Of a stretch of 44,949 nucleotides of DNA, positions 1 through 7,487 are shown one piece after another. This DNA comes from Gammaproteobacteria bacterium (GTDB lineage Bacteria; Pseudomonadota; Gammaproteobacteria; Pseudomonadales; Azotimanducaceae). The position numbers and the translations under genes were made by a program. Numbering within the stretch: the first letter of the stretch is position 1; each line of letters begins with the position of its first letter. The notes under the pieces were generated by a model. That model ran no database searches, was not told the DNA's origin, and saw only the letters and a list, made by a program, of their open reading frames with translations. Location: NCBI GenBank assembly GCA_026705345.1, contig JAPPAV010000098.1:1-44949 (forward strand), in the 5' to 3' direction.

Positions 1-390
1 CTCGAAGCCGCGTTGGCGCGGCCAACAGTACTTGGGACCGTCGGGCCCCTGGTCGTGGCTGACGTGCCACTTCCCGCTCATGTAGGTGCCGTAGCCCGCC
101 AGCTTCAATGCCTCGCCGATGGTGACGCAGGTGTCGCTCAGGGAGCCGCGGTATCCGTCCTCGTCGATCTGCGCGGTCATCCAGCCGATGCCGACCTGGT
201 GCGGATGCAGCCCGGTGAGGATCGACGCCCGGGTGGGGCAGCAGCGGGCGGTGTTGTAGAACTGGGTGAATCGGACACCGTTGGCGGCGAGTCGGTCGAG
301 ATTGGGTGTCTGGACTTCGCCGCCGTAGCAGCCGATGTCGGAGAAGCCCATGTCGTCGTTCATGATGAGCAGGATGTTGGGTCGGGTCAT
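1..390 (-). CDS. Sulfatase, N-terminal part (cut by window edge)
   Basis: The reading frame opens at an ATG at 388-390 and runs off the left edge, so only the first 130 residues are visible. It begins MTRPNILLIMNDDMGFSDIG, with the paired metal-binding aspartates D12 and D13 of type I sulfatases. C50-C-P-T-R54 fits the C-x-P-x-R signature whose cysteine is oxidised to formylglycine. GKWH follows near residue 107. The family hydrolyses sulfate esters; the substrate cannot be read from this fragment. No signal peptide is visible, so a cytoplasmic enzyme is likely. The maturation enzyme is not in the window. The family call is secure; the specificity is open. Confidence 0.94.
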   Translation of the reverse strand, partial: MTRPNILLIMNDDMGFSDIGCYGGEVQTPNLDRLAANGVRFTQFYNTARCCPTRASILTGLHPHQVGIGWMTAQIDEDGYRGSLSDTCVTIGEALKLAGYGTYMSGKWHVSHDQGPDGPKYCWPRQRGFE

Positions 391-453
391 GAGGGATGCC
401 TTTACGGAGTCCTTACATCATGACCCGTTGGATTGAACGACTGCAACGATCGC

Positions 454-607
454 TCACCACGGTCGGGCGGGTTGGAGTTGCTCCGAGAATTCGCGGGTAT
501 TGACGATGCCATCCGTCTCGTAGAGCCGCGCTTGTCCCGCCGCCAAAGACGAGTGCGGACAGCACGTGGTTCGTGTCGAGAACGACTCGTGGCTCACCGC
601 AACCCAT
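454..607 (-). pseudogene. PIN-domain toxin remnant with internal deletion
   Basis: Read on the minus strand, a start at 607 gives RVVLDTNHVLSALVFGGG, the typical first strand and metal-binding Asp of a PIN-domain ribonuclease. A second frame then gives IVNTREFSEQL and stops at 454. That resembles the last helix of such toxins; the intact PIN protein at 7077-7487 ends MVSPRQFLEQF. The roughly 80 residues normally lying between these parts are missing and the frame has shifted, so this is a fossil with its middle deleted. No antitoxin gene is left upstream; a hairpin repeat begins 20 bases away. Confidence 0.55.
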
Positions 608-626
608 TGAATTACGTGACTAAATC

Positions 627-652
627 GTAGGGGCGACCCTTGTGGTCGCCCG
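627..652. repeat. GTAGGGG/CTTGT hairpin repeat, copy 1
   Basis: GTAG followed by stem GGGCGACC, loop CTTGT and stem GGTCGCCC, a perfect 8-bp hairpin. It is one of at least nine related elements in intergenic DNA of this window and lies just upstream of the PIN remnant. Confidence 0.8.
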
Positions 653-680
653 TGGCGGACGCGTCGGCTTCCTGAACAAC

Positions 681-707
681 GGGACGGGACAAGCCCGTCC
701 CCTACGG
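681..707. repeat. GTAGGGG/CTTGT hairpin repeat, copy 2 (inverted)
   Basis: Stem GGGACGGG, loop ACAAG, stem CCCGTCCC, then CCTACGG. On the minus strand this reads GTAGGGGACGGG-CTTGT-CCCGTCCC, so it is the same element in the opposite direction, with a different but still fully paired stem. Confidence 0.8.
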
Positions 708-732
708 TCGCGCTGTTCGTTGGGCGTTTGGT

Positions 733-1782
733 ATGGTCCGGCGGTCGAACTCGAGGAGAACGTGCTTGACGCTCCGTGACATCGCGCGCGCCGTCCTGGC
801 GGTCGTGCTCGCCAGCGGCATCCAGGCACAGACGACCGTGAAGACCAACGACGATCCCGATCTTGCCATCAGCACCGATCCCGGGGAGCGCGTCCTCACC
901 TACGACTTCCCGGCATTCCACGTCGGCATTGCGGAATACCCGGATGGCCCGACCGGGGTAACCGTCCTGCATTTTCCGGACGGTGCCAGCATGTCCCTGG
1001 ACGTTCGCGGTGGTTCACCGGGCGTGGTGGGCGACTACGGCTTTGTCCACGCGATCAGCCTGGCCGGCGGTTCGCTGCTTGGACTTGAAGCGGCGAGCGG
1101 CGTGGCGGCGGAGCTCCTGGCCCGAGGAGGATACAAGGGAGACTGGAACTCCATTCCTTTGGTCAGCGGCGGCATCGTCTACGACTTCGGTGCCCGAGAC
1201 AACAGCATCTATCCGGACAAGCGTCTCGGTCGAGCCGCGTTGAAGAACGCCATGCCGAACCGGTTCCCGATCGGTGCCCGAGGCGCCGGAGTGTCGGTCA
1301 CGGTGGGCAACGGGCTCGAGTTCGACCGGGGCGAACCGGCGGGGCAGGGTGCCGCCTACCGGGAGACCGGCGGCGTCAAGTTCTTCGCCTGCGTGGTGCT
1401 GAACGCCATCGGCGCCGTGTTCGACCGCGACGGCAGTTTGGTCCGTGGCCACGTCGACCCGGAAAGCGGCGAACGGTCGACCTACATGGAGGACATCGAG
1501 CGCCGGGTCGAGGCGGGGGCCCGCGATCCACAACCCGGAAACACGACGATCACCGTCGTCGTGACCAACCAGACCGTCCGGGGCCACGACTTGATTCAGC
1601 TAGGCCGCCAGATCCATAGCTCCATGGCGCGTGCCATCCAGCCTTTTCATACTCGCGACGATGGCGATGCGCTGTGGATGGTCTCGACGGGTGAGGTCGA
1701 ACTGCCGCAATGGTCCCTTACCGGGCTGGGGGTGGTTGCCTCGGAAGTGGTCTGGGACGCTGTGCTCGTGGCGCACCCCTGA
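733..1782 (+). CDS. P1 family peptidase (DmpA/NylC-type, S58)
   Basis: A 349-residue protein of the DmpA/NylC N-terminal nucleophile hydrolase family. These cut themselves before a Thr or Ser to make the active enzyme and act on D-amino-acid peptides, beta-peptides or amide oligomers. Family hallmarks are GVTVLHFPDGASMSLDVRGG near residue 75, LAGGSLLGLEAASGVAAEL near residue 110, and GN-T271-TITVVVTN, where the cleavage nucleophile is expected (Thr271 after Asn270). The N-terminus has a basic start and a hydrophobic run ending ASGIQAQ, so export to the periplasm is likely. The ATG at 733 puts this signal in place. It is followed on the same strand by a serine hydrolase. The family call is good; the natural substrate is unknown. 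Confidence 0.85.
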   Translation: MVRRSNSRRTCLTLRDIARAVLAVVLASGIQAQTTVKTNDDPDLAISTDPGERVLTYDFPAFHVGIAEYPDGPTGVTVLHFPDGASMSLDVRGGSPGVVGDYGFVHAISLAGGSLLGLEAASGVAAELLARGGYKGDWNSIPLVSGGIVYDFGARDNSIYPDKRLGRAALKNAMPNRFPIGARGAGVSVTVGNGLEFDRGEPAGQGAAYRETGGVKFFACVVLNAIGAVFDRDGSLVRGHVDPESGERSTYMEDIERRVEAGARDPQPGNTTITVVVTNQTVRGHDLIQLGRQIHSSMARAIQPFHTRDDGDALWMVSTGEVELPQWSLTGLGVVASEVVWDAVLVAHP

Positions 1783-1858
1783 CAAGGAACTGCGCGATTT
1801 GAGTCGGTAGCCGGAGCACCTTGCTTCGCAAGCGCGATTGCCATACAGGTTCCCATCC

Positions 1859-2950
1859 ATGACAAGGCCGACCGTCAATGGACAGTTCCTCGCCAAGGCG
1901 ATACGGCGCGGTGCATCGCCCGGATTGATTGCGGCAATCTTCGACCGCCAGGGTGTTCGGGCCATCGCTGCGGCAGGCGTACGCAAGGCCGGACACCCGC
2001 AACGGCTCCTGACCACGGACTCCGTGCATATCGGCTCGAACACCAAGGCCATGACGGCAACGCTGTTGGCCATCCTGGTCCGCGACGGCGTGTTTGCCCA
2101 CGGTTGGAACACGACCATCGCGAAAGTCTTCCCGGAGCTCCCCGACCACATCCACCCGGCGTACCGTGAGGTGACGCTGTGGCAGCTTGTCACCATGACC
2201 GGCGGCGTCAAATGCGACGCGGCAGATTGGCATGCCGATCGAGACGCACACCTAATTGAGCGACGCTACAGGATCCTCCGCGACAACCTCGCTGATGCGC
2301 CTGCCGCAACCGCCGGTGAGTACGTCTACTCGAACCTCGCCTATGTCGTTGCGGGTGCCATGGCGGAGAGAACTACCGGCAAGACGTGGGAAACCCTGAT
2401 GCAAGAGCGGCTATTCGAGCCGCTCGGCATGGCAAGCGCCGGTTTCGGCCCGCCGGGCACGCCCGGTGCAGTCGACCAGCCCTGGGGGCACCAACGCGAT
2501 CCCGAGGGTGACGGCTGGGTACCCGATCAGCTTGACAATGCGGCCGCGATCGGCCCGGCCGGCACCGTGCATGTCGCGATCCAAGACTGGGCGAAGTTCA
2601 TGTCCCTTTGGCTGGCCGACGGACCGTCAGCCATCCTTGACCGCGACGCCCTGGACCGGTTGGTCACGCCGGTGTCCGGGCGTTATGCAGCCGGCTGGAG
2701 CGTCGCGTCGCGGTGGTGGGCGAAGGGTGCGGCAATCACCCACGGCGGATCCAACACGTCCTGGTTCGCGCTGCTATGGATCGCACCGAGAATGGGCCAT
2801 GCCTACGTCGTGGCGGCGAACTCGGCCGAGGCGGATGTCAGCCGCACCTTCCGCTTGCTTGACGGCATCGTCTCGAAGCTGATCCGGGCCAGTCGCCGAC
2901 CGCGCCGAGCGGCCCGCCTGTTCGGGCGGGCCGGCGGGGTGATGCGGTGA
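1859..2950 (+). CDS. Serine hydrolase, class C beta-lactamase/esterase family
   Basis: A protein of about 363 residues from the ATG at 1859. The open frame extends to a TTG at 1838, but the ATG has the better context. The penicillin-binding-protein fold motifs are present: S60-N-T-K63 (nucleophile and general base), Y157-S-N (the Y-x-N motif) and H295-G-G (the K/H-T/x-G motif). No signal peptide is evident. Members include class C beta-lactamases, D-aminopeptidases and family VIII esterases, and environmental genomes usually carry many copies of unknown substrate. Two further family members occur at 16476 and 17852. An esterase or peptidase role is more likely than antibiotic resistance, by inference only. 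Confidence 0.88.
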   Translation: MTRPTVNGQFLAKAIRRGASPGLIAAIFDRQGVRAIAAAGVRKAGHPQRLLTTDSVHIGSNTKAMTATLLAILVRDGVFAHGWNTTIAKVFPELPDHIHPAYREVTLWQLVTMTGGVKCDAADWHADRDAHLIERRYRILRDNLADAPAATAGEYVYSNLAYVVAGAMAERTTGKTWETLMQERLFEPLGMASAGFGPPGTPGAVDQPWGHQRDPEGDGWVPDQLDNAAAIGPAGTVHVAIQDWAKFMSLWLADGPSAILDRDALDRLVTPVSGRYAAGWSVASRWWAKGAAITHGGSNTSWFALLWIAPRMGHAYVVAANSAEADVSRTFRLLDGIVSKLIRASRRPRRAARLFGRAGGVMR

Positions 2951-2977
2951 CAGCGCTGCCGTTGTGACTGTAGCCAA

Positions 2978-3865
2978 TCAGGCGAACGGGTCCGTTCCGG
3001 CACGCATCATCGTCCCGACGCGGCTGTAGTCCGGTGCCTGGGGGTTCTCGTAGGGGTACAGTGCCTTGCCGATCACGCGCTCGAGCTCGGGATACTTCTG
3101 CAGCAACTGGGGCGACGTGGTTTCGTAGTTGTGCTGTACACGCATGTAGGCGCGCATGTAGTTCTGCACCAGGGTGACTCGTAGGCCGGGGTTCTTCCGT
3201 CCTGCCGAGGCGTGCCACGTCGCGCCGTTCCAGATGGCAAGCGACCCCGCCTTCGCGATCAACGGGACGAACTTGTAGGGCGTGTCCTTGAGATTCGCCT
3301 CGTGGGGTAGCGTCGCCCGCCCGTAGTGGTGACTGCCGGGCACGAACAGGGTCGGACCGTCGTCCTGGCTACCGTAATCGGTGCATAGCAAGGAAGCGTT
3401 GCACATGTGGGCGATCTGGCCCGCGCCCGGCGGGATGCCGTGCGAGTCGCTGTGCAGGCCGAGTCCCGGCGCGCCTTCGCCCTTGATGATCCAAGTCTGA
3501 CCGGAGAACACCGCACTCTGGCCGAGCAGCCACCGCACCAACGCGAGTACCACCGGGTTGATCGCCGCCTCCACGAACACCTCGTCTTCCTCGAGCAGGT
3601 GCCAGCTGCCCTTGCCGGTCTGACGCAGATCCACCGAAGCCGACCGGTAGTCGCCGATCTCGACCCCGTTGCGCTTCTCGCAGGTGCGGATGATGGCATC
3701 CCGCAGCCGGCCGACGAAGCCGTCGCTCGACTGCATCTTTTCCGGCGGCACCACGGTCATACCGTAGGCCTCAAGTTCGACGACGTGCTCGTGGAGCTCG
3801 TACTTCTCGATCTCGGCCATGAGGTTGTCGACGTCCGGATACGCTTCGTAGCTGGCCAGACTCAT
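2978..3865 (-). CDS. Phytanoyl-CoA dioxygenase (PhyH) family oxygenase
   Basis: A 295-residue Fe(II)/2-oxoglutarate oxygenase-like protein. The metal triad is visible as H138-S-D140 and H218 (in WHASAGRKNPGLR), with R229 placed to bind the 2-oxoglutarate carboxylate. The conserved FVPGSHHYGRATLP segment precedes the distal His. It ends convergently with the serine hydrolase before it and is divergent from surE, whose GTG start is about 80 bases away. The length is normal for the family. The substrate is unknown; bacterial members hydroxylate or halogenate varied small molecules. It is the first of four family members in the window, and none is similar enough by eye to be a recent duplicate. 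Confidence 0.88.
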   Translation of the reverse strand: MSLASYEAYPDVDNLMAEIEKYELHEHVVELEAYGMTVVPPEKMQSSDGFVGRLRDAIIRTCEKRNGVEIGDYRSASVDLRQTGKGSWHLLEEDEVFVEAAINPVVLALVRWLLGQSAVFSGQTWIIKGEGAPGLGLHSDSHGIPPGAGQIAHMCNASLLCTDYGSQDDGPTLFVPGSHHYGRATLPHEANLKDTPYKFVPLIAKAGSLAIWNGATWHASAGRKNPGLRVTLVQNYMRAYMRVQHNYETTSPQLLQKYPELERVIGKALYPYENPQAPDYSRVGTMMRAGTDPFA

Positions 3866-3948
3866 TGGTTTCCCCCGTGGCGTTTACGAAATATCTATCC
3901 TACTCCCGTCCTATACTCGTTCGCTTGTATCGATGACGGGGCCGCACA

Positions 3949-4776
3949 GTGCGCATTCTTGTTACCAACGACGACGGGATGGACGCACCCGGCATCCAGG
4001 AACTGGCGCGTCAGATAGAACGCGCCGGCTACGAGGTCGTGGTGGTCGCGCCGGACCACAACGCTTCGGGTACGGGGGCGTCGTTGGGTGCCATGGGTCC
4101 CGGCGACCCGGTACAGGTTTCGATGCGGCGAATCGATGGATTCGAAGGCCAGGGGTACGCGTTGTCGGCCCCGCCGGCGCTGTGCGTGATGGCCGGAAAC
4201 CTCGAGGCGTTCGGCCCGCGTCCTGACGCGGTCGTCTCCGGCATCAACGCGGGTCTCAACACGGGTCGGTCGGCTTTGCACAGCGGCACGGTGGGCGGTG
4301 CGCTCGCCGGACAGAATTTCGGATTTCGTTCCATGGCGGTCAGCCTCGACCGGGATGGCGACCGGTGGCATTGGGGCGCCGCCGCCGAGATCGCCGTCAC
4401 GTTGCTCCCCCATGTGCTCGAGGGACCGTCGAGGCTGGCACTGAATCTGAATGTTCCGGGTAGGCCACGGGCCGAAATCCGCGGCATTCGCTGGACGCGC
4501 CTAGCTACTTTCGGTTCCGTCCGCGCTGCGCTCGCGAAGACCGAGGAAGATCGGCTTCACTTCGAATTGCAGCGAACCGGATACGTACCCGAGGAGGGAA
4601 CCGACCTCGCGGCCGTCCGGGCAGGCTACGCGGCCATCACCTCGCTGCAGGGCACGGTGGAAGTCTGGGGATCAGAGGGTCGCGTTGGCGATCCGTTCGA
4701 CCCGACACAAGACCTGCCCGGTGCCTCCGCCGGTGACGAACTGCGCCCCGCCCAAGCGGTGTTCGACGGGCGGTAA
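3949..4776 (+). CDS. surE: 5'/3'-nucleotidase SurE
   Basis: A 275-residue SurE, the metal-dependent phosphatase that dephosphorylates nucleoside monophosphates in the cytoplasm and helps stationary-phase survival. It starts with GTG at 3949 as MRILVTNDDGMDAPGIQ, carrying the D8-D9 metal ligands. APDHNASGTGAS gives the conserved Ser/Gly loop near residue 40. VVSGINAGLN gives the metal-binding Asn near residue 100 and is followed by the usual SGTVGGALAG. The typical enterobacterial neighbours (pcm, nlpD, rpoS) are absent; it stands alone between a divergent PhyH gene and the oxidoreductase at 4822. Codon use matches the neighbours. Confidence 0.92.
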   Translation: MRILVTNDDGMDAPGIQELARQIERAGYEVVVVAPDHNASGTGASLGAMGPGDPVQVSMRRIDGFEGQGYALSAPPALCVMAGNLEAFGPRPDAVVSGINAGLNTGRSALHSGTVGGALAGQNFGFRSMAVSLDRDGDRWHWGAAAEIAVTLLPHVLEGPSRLALNLNVPGRPRAEIRGIRWTRLATFGSVRAALAKTEEDRLHFELQRTGYVPEEGTDLAAVRAGYAAITSLQGTVEVWGSEGRVGDPFDPTQDLPGASAGDELRPAQAVFDGR

Positions 4777-4821
4777 ACGCGATTTGACATACTATGCGCG
4801 GTCTGCGGGAGGGGAGGTTCC

Positions 4822-5805
4822 ATGCTGCGCGTCGCGATGCTGAGTCGTTGGCACGTCCACGCCAACCAATACGCCGGCGAGACCCGCGCCAATCCCGATG
4901 CCGACGTTGTCGCGGTCTGGGATGAGGATCCGACGCGCGGCGCAGCCTGGGCCGACGAGCTTGAAGTTCCGTTCGAAGGGAATCTCGACACGTTGCTGGC
5001 CAGCGACGACATCGACGCGGTCTGCGTCGTGACCCCGACGAAGGCGCACCGCGACGTGATGGTTCGCTCAGCCAACGCCGGCAAGCACATCTTCACCGAG
5101 AAAGTGCTCGCGACCACCGTGGCGGACTGTGAAGCCATCGCCAACGCCGTCAGAGCCAACGGCGTCAAGTTCTGCATCTCGTTTCCGCGCCGAACGATCC
5201 CCCAGATCCTCTATGTGAAGGAGGCGGTGGACGAGGGATTGCTCGGCCAGGTGACCGCGCTGCGGGTCCGCATCGCCCACGACGGGGCGGTGCGCGACTG
5301 GCTGCCCGCCCATTTCTACGATCCCGATGCCTGCGGCGGCGGCGCGATGATGGACCTCGGCGCCCACGGCATGTACCTCTGCCGCTGGCTGCTGGGGCCG
5401 CCGAAGCGCATCGTCTCGGTGTTCAACACCGTCACCGGTCGGGCCGTGGACGACAACACGGTGTCGGTGATCGAGTTCGAGAACGGGGCCATCGCCGTTA
5501 ACGAGACCTCGTTCACCGGTTTCGGCGGATGCTATTCGCTGGAGATCGACGGAACCGAGGGGGGCTTGCGCATGCTGTCGCCGGGGGAGGGTGTCCAGAT
5601 CCGGTCGAAACATCTCGGCGGGAACGGTTGGCAGCAACCCGAGCGGCTACCCGAAGCCCAGGCCAAACCCATCGATCAGTGGATCGCCGGCTGCGTGCAC
5701 GGCACCCCCATCGAGTTCGGCTTGGAGAGTGCCATCCAACTGACACAACTCATGGAAGCCGCCTACGTGGCCGATGCCGAGGACCGGAGCGTGAACCTTG
5801 GCTGA
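4822..5805 (+). CDS. Gfo/Idh/MocA family oxidoreductase
   Basis: A 327-residue NAD(P)-dependent dehydrogenase of the glucose-fructose oxidoreductase/inositol dehydrogenase family, which acts mostly on sugars and cyclitols. E93-K94 falls in the FTEKVLA motif (usually EKP), where the Lys contacts cofactor and substrate. DLGAHGMYL carries the family D-x-G-x-H catalytic site. The first glycine loop is atypical: AMLSRWHVHA stands where G-x-G-x-x-G is expected, so cofactor binding may be altered. A strong Shine-Dalgarno (GGGAGGGGAGG) sets the ATG start. Its stop overlaps the TTG start of the next PhyH gene by 8 bases, so the two are probably co-translated and act in one pathway. Confidence 0.9.
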   Translation: MLRVAMLSRWHVHANQYAGETRANPDADVVAVWDEDPTRGAAWADELEVPFEGNLDTLLASDDIDAVCVVTPTKAHRDVMVRSANAGKHIFTEKVLATTVADCEAIANAVRANGVKFCISFPRRTIPQILYVKEAVDEGLLGQVTALRVRIAHDGAVRDWLPAHFYDPDACGGGAMMDLGAHGMYLCRWLLGPPKRIVSVFNTVTGRAVDDNTVSVIEFENGAIAVNETSFTGFGGCYSLEIDGTEGGLRMLSPGEGVQIRSKHLGGNGWQQPERLPEAQAKPIDQWIAGCVHGTPIEFGLESAIQLTQLMEAAYVADAEDRSVNLG

Positions 5806-6664
5806 TGGCATCGTTCGGGTCTCGCCGGACGAAACCGCACGGGCGGCCGAGGCGATCGAGGAGGACGGCTGCGTAATCCTTGCGGGTGCATTGCCTAGGG
5901 AACCCTTGGCCGCGTTGCGTCGACGCATGGACCGGGACACCCACGATCTCCTGCGCTTCTGCCAGACCATCGGCGGCAATCCCCGCCAGGCCGGTCACCT
6001 TCAGCAAGGACCGCCCCCGTTCGCCGACTACGTGTTCCCGGAGGTCGCCATGAACCCCGCCGTGAATGCCCTCGCGCACGCCGTGTACGGTGAGTGTCCC
6101 CGGCTCACCTTCTACAACGGCAACACGAACTGCCCCGGCAGCGTGCGCCAACACCTGCACATGGACGGCCGTCATTCGACGAAACCGGGTGAACTTCTCG
6201 CGCCGACCACGGCCATGGTCGTGAACATTCCGCCGGGTCCGACCCACGACGGCAACGGCGCCATCGAACTCTGGCCCGGTAGCCACCGCGTTGGGGTCTA
6301 CGAGAATCACAACGGCGTCCCGTCGCGGATGGAGGAGGATCGTCGTCGGGTTCGCGGCCCGGTGAATCCACACACGCAACCTGGCGATGTCCTAATCCGC
6401 GACGTGCGCGTATGGCATCGGGGTGTTCCCAATCCCTCCGACCGTCCGCGGCACATGATCGCGCTCATCCTGTCGAAACCATCGGGCGAGGCGCGCTATC
6501 GATTGCAATTCGGCAAGGGTTGCGAGCCGGCGTTGGAGGGACACGACGCGGATCCCAACGCCGAATACGTCGACGGGCCCATCGACTACCTGTTCAACCC
6601 GTCGAGGCGGATATTTCTTGGCCGGATTCGGGGTCGCTTGGCTCACGCTCGGAATGCGCCATAG
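5798..6664 (+). CDS. PhyH family oxygenase, coupled to the oxidoreductase
   Basis: A 288-residue 2-oxoglutarate/Fe(II)-oxygenase-like protein with H121-M-D123 and distal H207 as metal ligands, and R218 as a candidate 2-oxoglutarate contact. ELWPGSHRVG is the usual loop before the distal strand. The start is inferred as TTG at 5798, inside the end of the upstream dehydrogenase: no in-frame ATG appears before residue 44, and a later start would remove the first helix. An oxygenase and a sugar-type dehydrogenase made from one message suggest a two-step oxidation of a shared small molecule. That pathway role is inference. Confidence 0.86.
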   Translation: MADGIVRVSPDETARAAEAIEEDGCVILAGALPREPLAALRRRMDRDTHDLLRFCQTIGGNPRQAGHLQQGPPPFADYVFPEVAMNPAVNALAHAVYGECPRLTFYNGNTNCPGSVRQHLHMDGRHSTKPGELLAPTTAMVVNIPPGPTHDGNGAIELWPGSHRVGVYENHNGVPSRMEEDRRRVRGPVNPHTQPGDVLIRDVRVWHRGVPNPSDRPRHMIALILSKPSGEARYRLQFGKGCEPALEGHDADPNAEYVDGPIDYLFNPSRRIFLGRIRGRLAHARNAP

Positions 6665-6745
6665 GACATGCTCGTTCTCCCGCCCGTGGTTTGCCTCGCC
6701 AAGTAGCCGCGGGTGCGAGTGGCTGGATGCGTGTTGATCTGAGTA

Positions 6746-6765
6746 TCAATCGTGTACACAATTGA
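6746..6765. promoter_or_regulatory. Palindromic operator of the Phd-PIN module
   Basis: TCAATCGTGTACACAATTGA is a 20-base inverted repeat broken at only one symmetric pair, with a perfect GTGTACAC core, 27 bases before the antitoxin ATG. A second inverted repeat, TTGAT-CTGAGT-ATCAA (6734-6749), abuts it. Phd/YefM antitoxins are known to repress their own promoters at palindromes with a TGTACA core, which matches. The site assignment is therefore good, although binding itself is inferred. Confidence 0.65.
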
Positions 6766-6792
6766 GCAACATTCGGCTATGGGAAAATCAAC

Positions 6793-7080
6793 ATGGACTT
6801 CATCAGCGTTCGCCAGCTCCGTACGCAATCCGCCGCCGTATGGGAGACGTTGGCCGTGTCCAAGGATCTTGTGGTGACGTCCAACGGCAAGCCGATTGCG
6901 GTCCTGTCCGCGACCTCGGCCGAGGGACTCGAGGCGTCCCTGGCCGCGCTTCGGCAGGCTCGGGCGCAACTCGCCGTTGCGGCGATGCAGCAGCGCGCAA
7001 GGGAAACGGGTGCCGATCAGCTCACGCTTGACGACATAAACGCCGAAATCGGTGCGGCACGACGTATGCGGACGGAATGA
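6793..7080 (+). CDS. Phd/YefM-type antitoxin
   Basis: A 95-residue antitoxin. The first half (FISVRQLRTQSAAVWETL, then VVTSNGKPIAVLSATS) is the DNA-binding Phd/YefM fold. The second half is a charged helical tail (about residues 45-95) that would wrap the toxin. It probably neutralises the PIN nuclease encoded next and represses the operon at the palindrome 27 bases upstream. Its stop overlaps the toxin start as ATGA (7077-7080), giving coupled translation. The length is typical. The only ribosome site is a weak GGGAAAA. Confidence 0.87.
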   Translation: MDFISVRQLRTQSAAVWETLAVSKDLVVTSNGKPIAVLSATSAEGLEASLAALRQARAQLAVAAMQQRARETGADQLTLDDINAEIGAARRMRTE

Positions 7081-7487
7081 GGCTCGTCGTTGATACCAAT
7101 GTCCTCGTGTCGGGTCTGCTCACACCCTTCGGTGCCCCGGGTATCGTCGCCGGCCTCATTGCCGGCGGCCGTCTCCAGCTCTGCTACGACCCGCGGATAC
7201 TGGCCGAGTACGACGAGGTGCTGCACCGGCCCTCTTTTGGATTCGAGGAGGAGGACGTCGCGTCGTTCCTCGCGCAGGTTCGGGCGCAAGGAGAACTCGT
7301 CGTACCCATGCCGTTGTCGATTGGCCTGCCTCACGTTGACGACGAACCCTTCCTTGAAGTCGCGGGGGCCGCAATGGTGAAGTTTCTCGTCACCGGCAAT
7401 CTCCGGCATTTTCCCGAGGGAGGTTGGAAAAGCACGCGTATGGTGTCGCCACGTCAGTTCCTGGAACAGTTCGATGACGCGCGCTAG
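7077..7487 (+). CDS. PIN-domain toxin ribonuclease
   Basis: A 136-residue PIN protein of the 'putative toxin-antitoxin system toxin component' family. The acidic metal site is visible: D6 in LVVDTNVLVSG, E44 in LAEYDEVL and D88-D89-E90 followed by PFLEVA. VTGNLRHFP near residue 106 has the Asn this subfamily often carries at the last position. Such toxins cleave RNA when the labile antitoxin is lost. The gene sits between the overlapping antitoxin and a nucleotidyltransferase that begins 14 bases before its stop. The C-terminal MVSPRQFLEQF allowed recognition of the decayed PIN gene at 454-607. Confidence 0.9.
   Translation: MRLVVDTNVLVSGLLTPFGAPGIVAGLIAGGRLQLCYDPRILAEYDEVLHRPSFGFEEEDVASFLAQVRAQGELVVPMPLSIGLPHVDDEPFLEVAGAAMVKFLVTGNLRHFPEGGWKSTRMVSPRQFLEQFDDAR

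Noticed and set aside
1859-2950. Serine hydrolases in the window considered as antibiotic-resistance beta-lactamases
   Set aside because: Motifs fit the broad class C/family VIII esterase group; no ampR or resistance context is seen, and such paralogues are usually esterases or peptidases.
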